Below are positions 6,444 through 7,073 of a DNA stretch of 7,073 bases, piece after piece. The notes beneath the pieces are model-generated. The model was not told where the DNA came from and ran no database searches. It worked only from the letters and a program-made list of their open reading frames with translations. The position numbers and the translations under genes were made by a program. Each line of letters opens with the position of its first letter. Within the stretch, counting starts at the first letter, position 1. The stretch lies in contig VEQI01000176.1 of NCBI GenBank assembly GCA_018883305.1, forward strand, positions 1 to 7,073, read 5' to 3'. The DNA comes from Limnohabitans sp. GTDB taxonomy: Bacteria; Pseudomonadota; Gammaproteobacteria; Burkholderiales; Burkholderiaceae_C.

Positions 6444-6450
6444 AAGGTGA
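6444..6450 (+). promoter_or_regulatory. Ribosome binding site of bamD
   Basis: AAGGTGA pairs well with the 16S rRNA 3' end (AGGTGA of the ideal sequence). Its AGG is 6 bases before GTG at 6454. This fixes the bamD start at a GTG, which directly opens a lipoprotein signal peptide. Confidence 0.7.
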
Positions 6451-6453
6451 CCT

Positions 6454-7073
6454 GTGCTGCGATGTCTTCGATTATCCGTGCTTCTGTGCCTGGCCTGGCT
6501 GGCAGGATGCGCCACCACCGAGGCTGACTGGACCGCAAGCTGGACACCCGAGCGGCTCTACGCCGAAGCCCGTGACGAGATGGACAACAAGGCCTACGAG
6601 AAGGCCGTCAAACTGTACGAAAAATTGGAAGGCCGCGCCGCTGGCACCCAGCTGGGCCAGCAGGCCCAACTGGAAAAGGCCTATGCCTACTTCAAGAACA
6701 ACGAGCCCATCCTGGCCGTCTCCACGCTGGACCGTTTTATGAAGGTCAACCCAGCGAGCCCGGCCATGGACTACGCCCTCTATCTCAAGGGCATTGTCAA
6801 CTTCAATGACGACCTGGGCCTGTTGTCACTGATTGCCAAGCAAGACCTGGCCGAGCGCGACCAGAAAGCCGCCAAGGAATCCTACGAGGCGTTCCGTGAG
6901 CTGGTGACCCGCTTCCCCGAATCCCGCTACAGCGAGGATGCGCGTGCGCGCATGCGTTTCACCGTCAACACCTTGGCCCAGTCCGAAGTGAATGTGGCCC
7001 GTTACTACCTCAAGCGCGGCGCGCATGTGGCCGCCATCAATCGGGCGCAAACCGTGCTGCAGGACTACCAGGA
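6454..7073 (+). CDS. bamD: BamD (ComL) outer-membrane assembly lipoprotein, 3' end cut by window edge
   Basis: BamD is the essential TPR lipoprotein of the BAM complex, anchored in the inner leaflet of the outer membrane, where it helps BamA insert beta-barrel proteins. The window holds 206 codons and two bases; family members are usually about 245-270 residues. The frame opens after an in-frame TGA at 6442-6444, with GTG 6454 as start. The product begins with a lipoprotein signal peptide (MLRCLRLSVLLCLAWLAGC): short basic n-region, hydrophobic core, lipobox L16-A17-G18-C19 with C19 as the lipidated residue. TPR-type helices follow, with conserved stretches PERLYAEARDEM, KLYEKLEGRAAGTQL, FNDDLGLL, ERDQKAAKESYEAFRELVTRFPESRY and VARYYLKRGAHVAAINRAQ. 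The gene diverges from rluD with 11 bases between the chosen start codons, an arrangement familiar in Burkholderiales. Identity is strong; the C-terminal TPRs cannot be checked. Confidence 0.96.
   Translation, partial: MLRCLRLSVLLCLAWLAGCATTEADWTASWTPERLYAEARDEMDNKAYEKAVKLYEKLEGRAAGTQLGQQAQLEKAYAYFKNNEPILAVSTLDRFMKVNPASPAMDYALYLKGIVNFNDDLGLLSLIAKQDLAERDQKAAKESYEAFRELVTRFPESRYSEDARARMRFTVNTLAQSEVNVARYYLKRGAHVAAINRAQTVLQDYQ
6471..6476 (-). promoter_or_regulatory. Putative −10 box for rluD inside the bamD signal-peptide region
   Basis: On the minus strand GATAAT (6476-6471) is the mirror of the plus-strand box at 6417-6422. It would start transcription near 6464, giving about 22 bases of leader to the TTG at 6442. 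As with its partner, no good −35 box is visible. Confidence 0.25.

Noticed and set aside
6443..6547. Longest reading of rluD, beginning at GTG 6547
   Set aside because: It would overlap the bamD signal-peptide region by 94 bases on the opposite strand, has no ribosome binding site, and adds residues unlike the family.

Overview
The window is an ordinary chromosomal housekeeping region from a GC-rich betaproteobacterium, most likely order Burkholderiales. This rests on the protein sequences read by eye (IspG, RlmN, RluD and BamD have the wording usual in that order) and on the gene order ndk–rlmN–rodZ–ispG and scpB–rluB. I do not assign a family or genus. I found no mobile element, RNA gene, CRISPR array or phage gene, and no sign of a new multi-gene system.

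Layout: seven genes lie on the minus strand and one on the plus strand. Read in their own direction, the minus-strand genes are rluD (6442–5312), scpB (5215–4364), rluB (4364–3069), ndk (2965–2540), rlmN (2502–1378), rodZ (1369–617) and ispG (570 to the left edge, 3' end missing). The divergent gene at the right edge is bamD (6454 onward, 3' end missing). Gaps are short and none exceeds 103 bases. scpB and rluB overlap by one base, and rodZ follows rlmN after 8 bases. The only clearly AT-rich gap, 2966–3068, holds a hairpin after rluB and a plausible promoter for ndk–rlmN–rodZ–ispG.

Function: RluD, RluB and RlmN modify 23S rRNA. ScpB is part of the SMC–ScpAB condensin, Ndk balances nucleoside triphosphates, RodZ anchors the MreB cytoskeleton, IspG makes isoprenoid precursors (which also feed the peptidoglycan lipid carrier), and BamD assembles outer-membrane proteins. 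The common theme is growth: ribosome, chromosome and envelope.

Points worth a second look: RodZ lacks its usual C-terminal periplasmic domain. The pilus gene usually found between rlmN and rodZ is absent. The bamD/rluD divergence is very tight, apparently uses non-ATG starts on both sides, and has facing −10-like boxes inside the partner's 5' region. ScpB and RluB carry long charged low-complexity tails.
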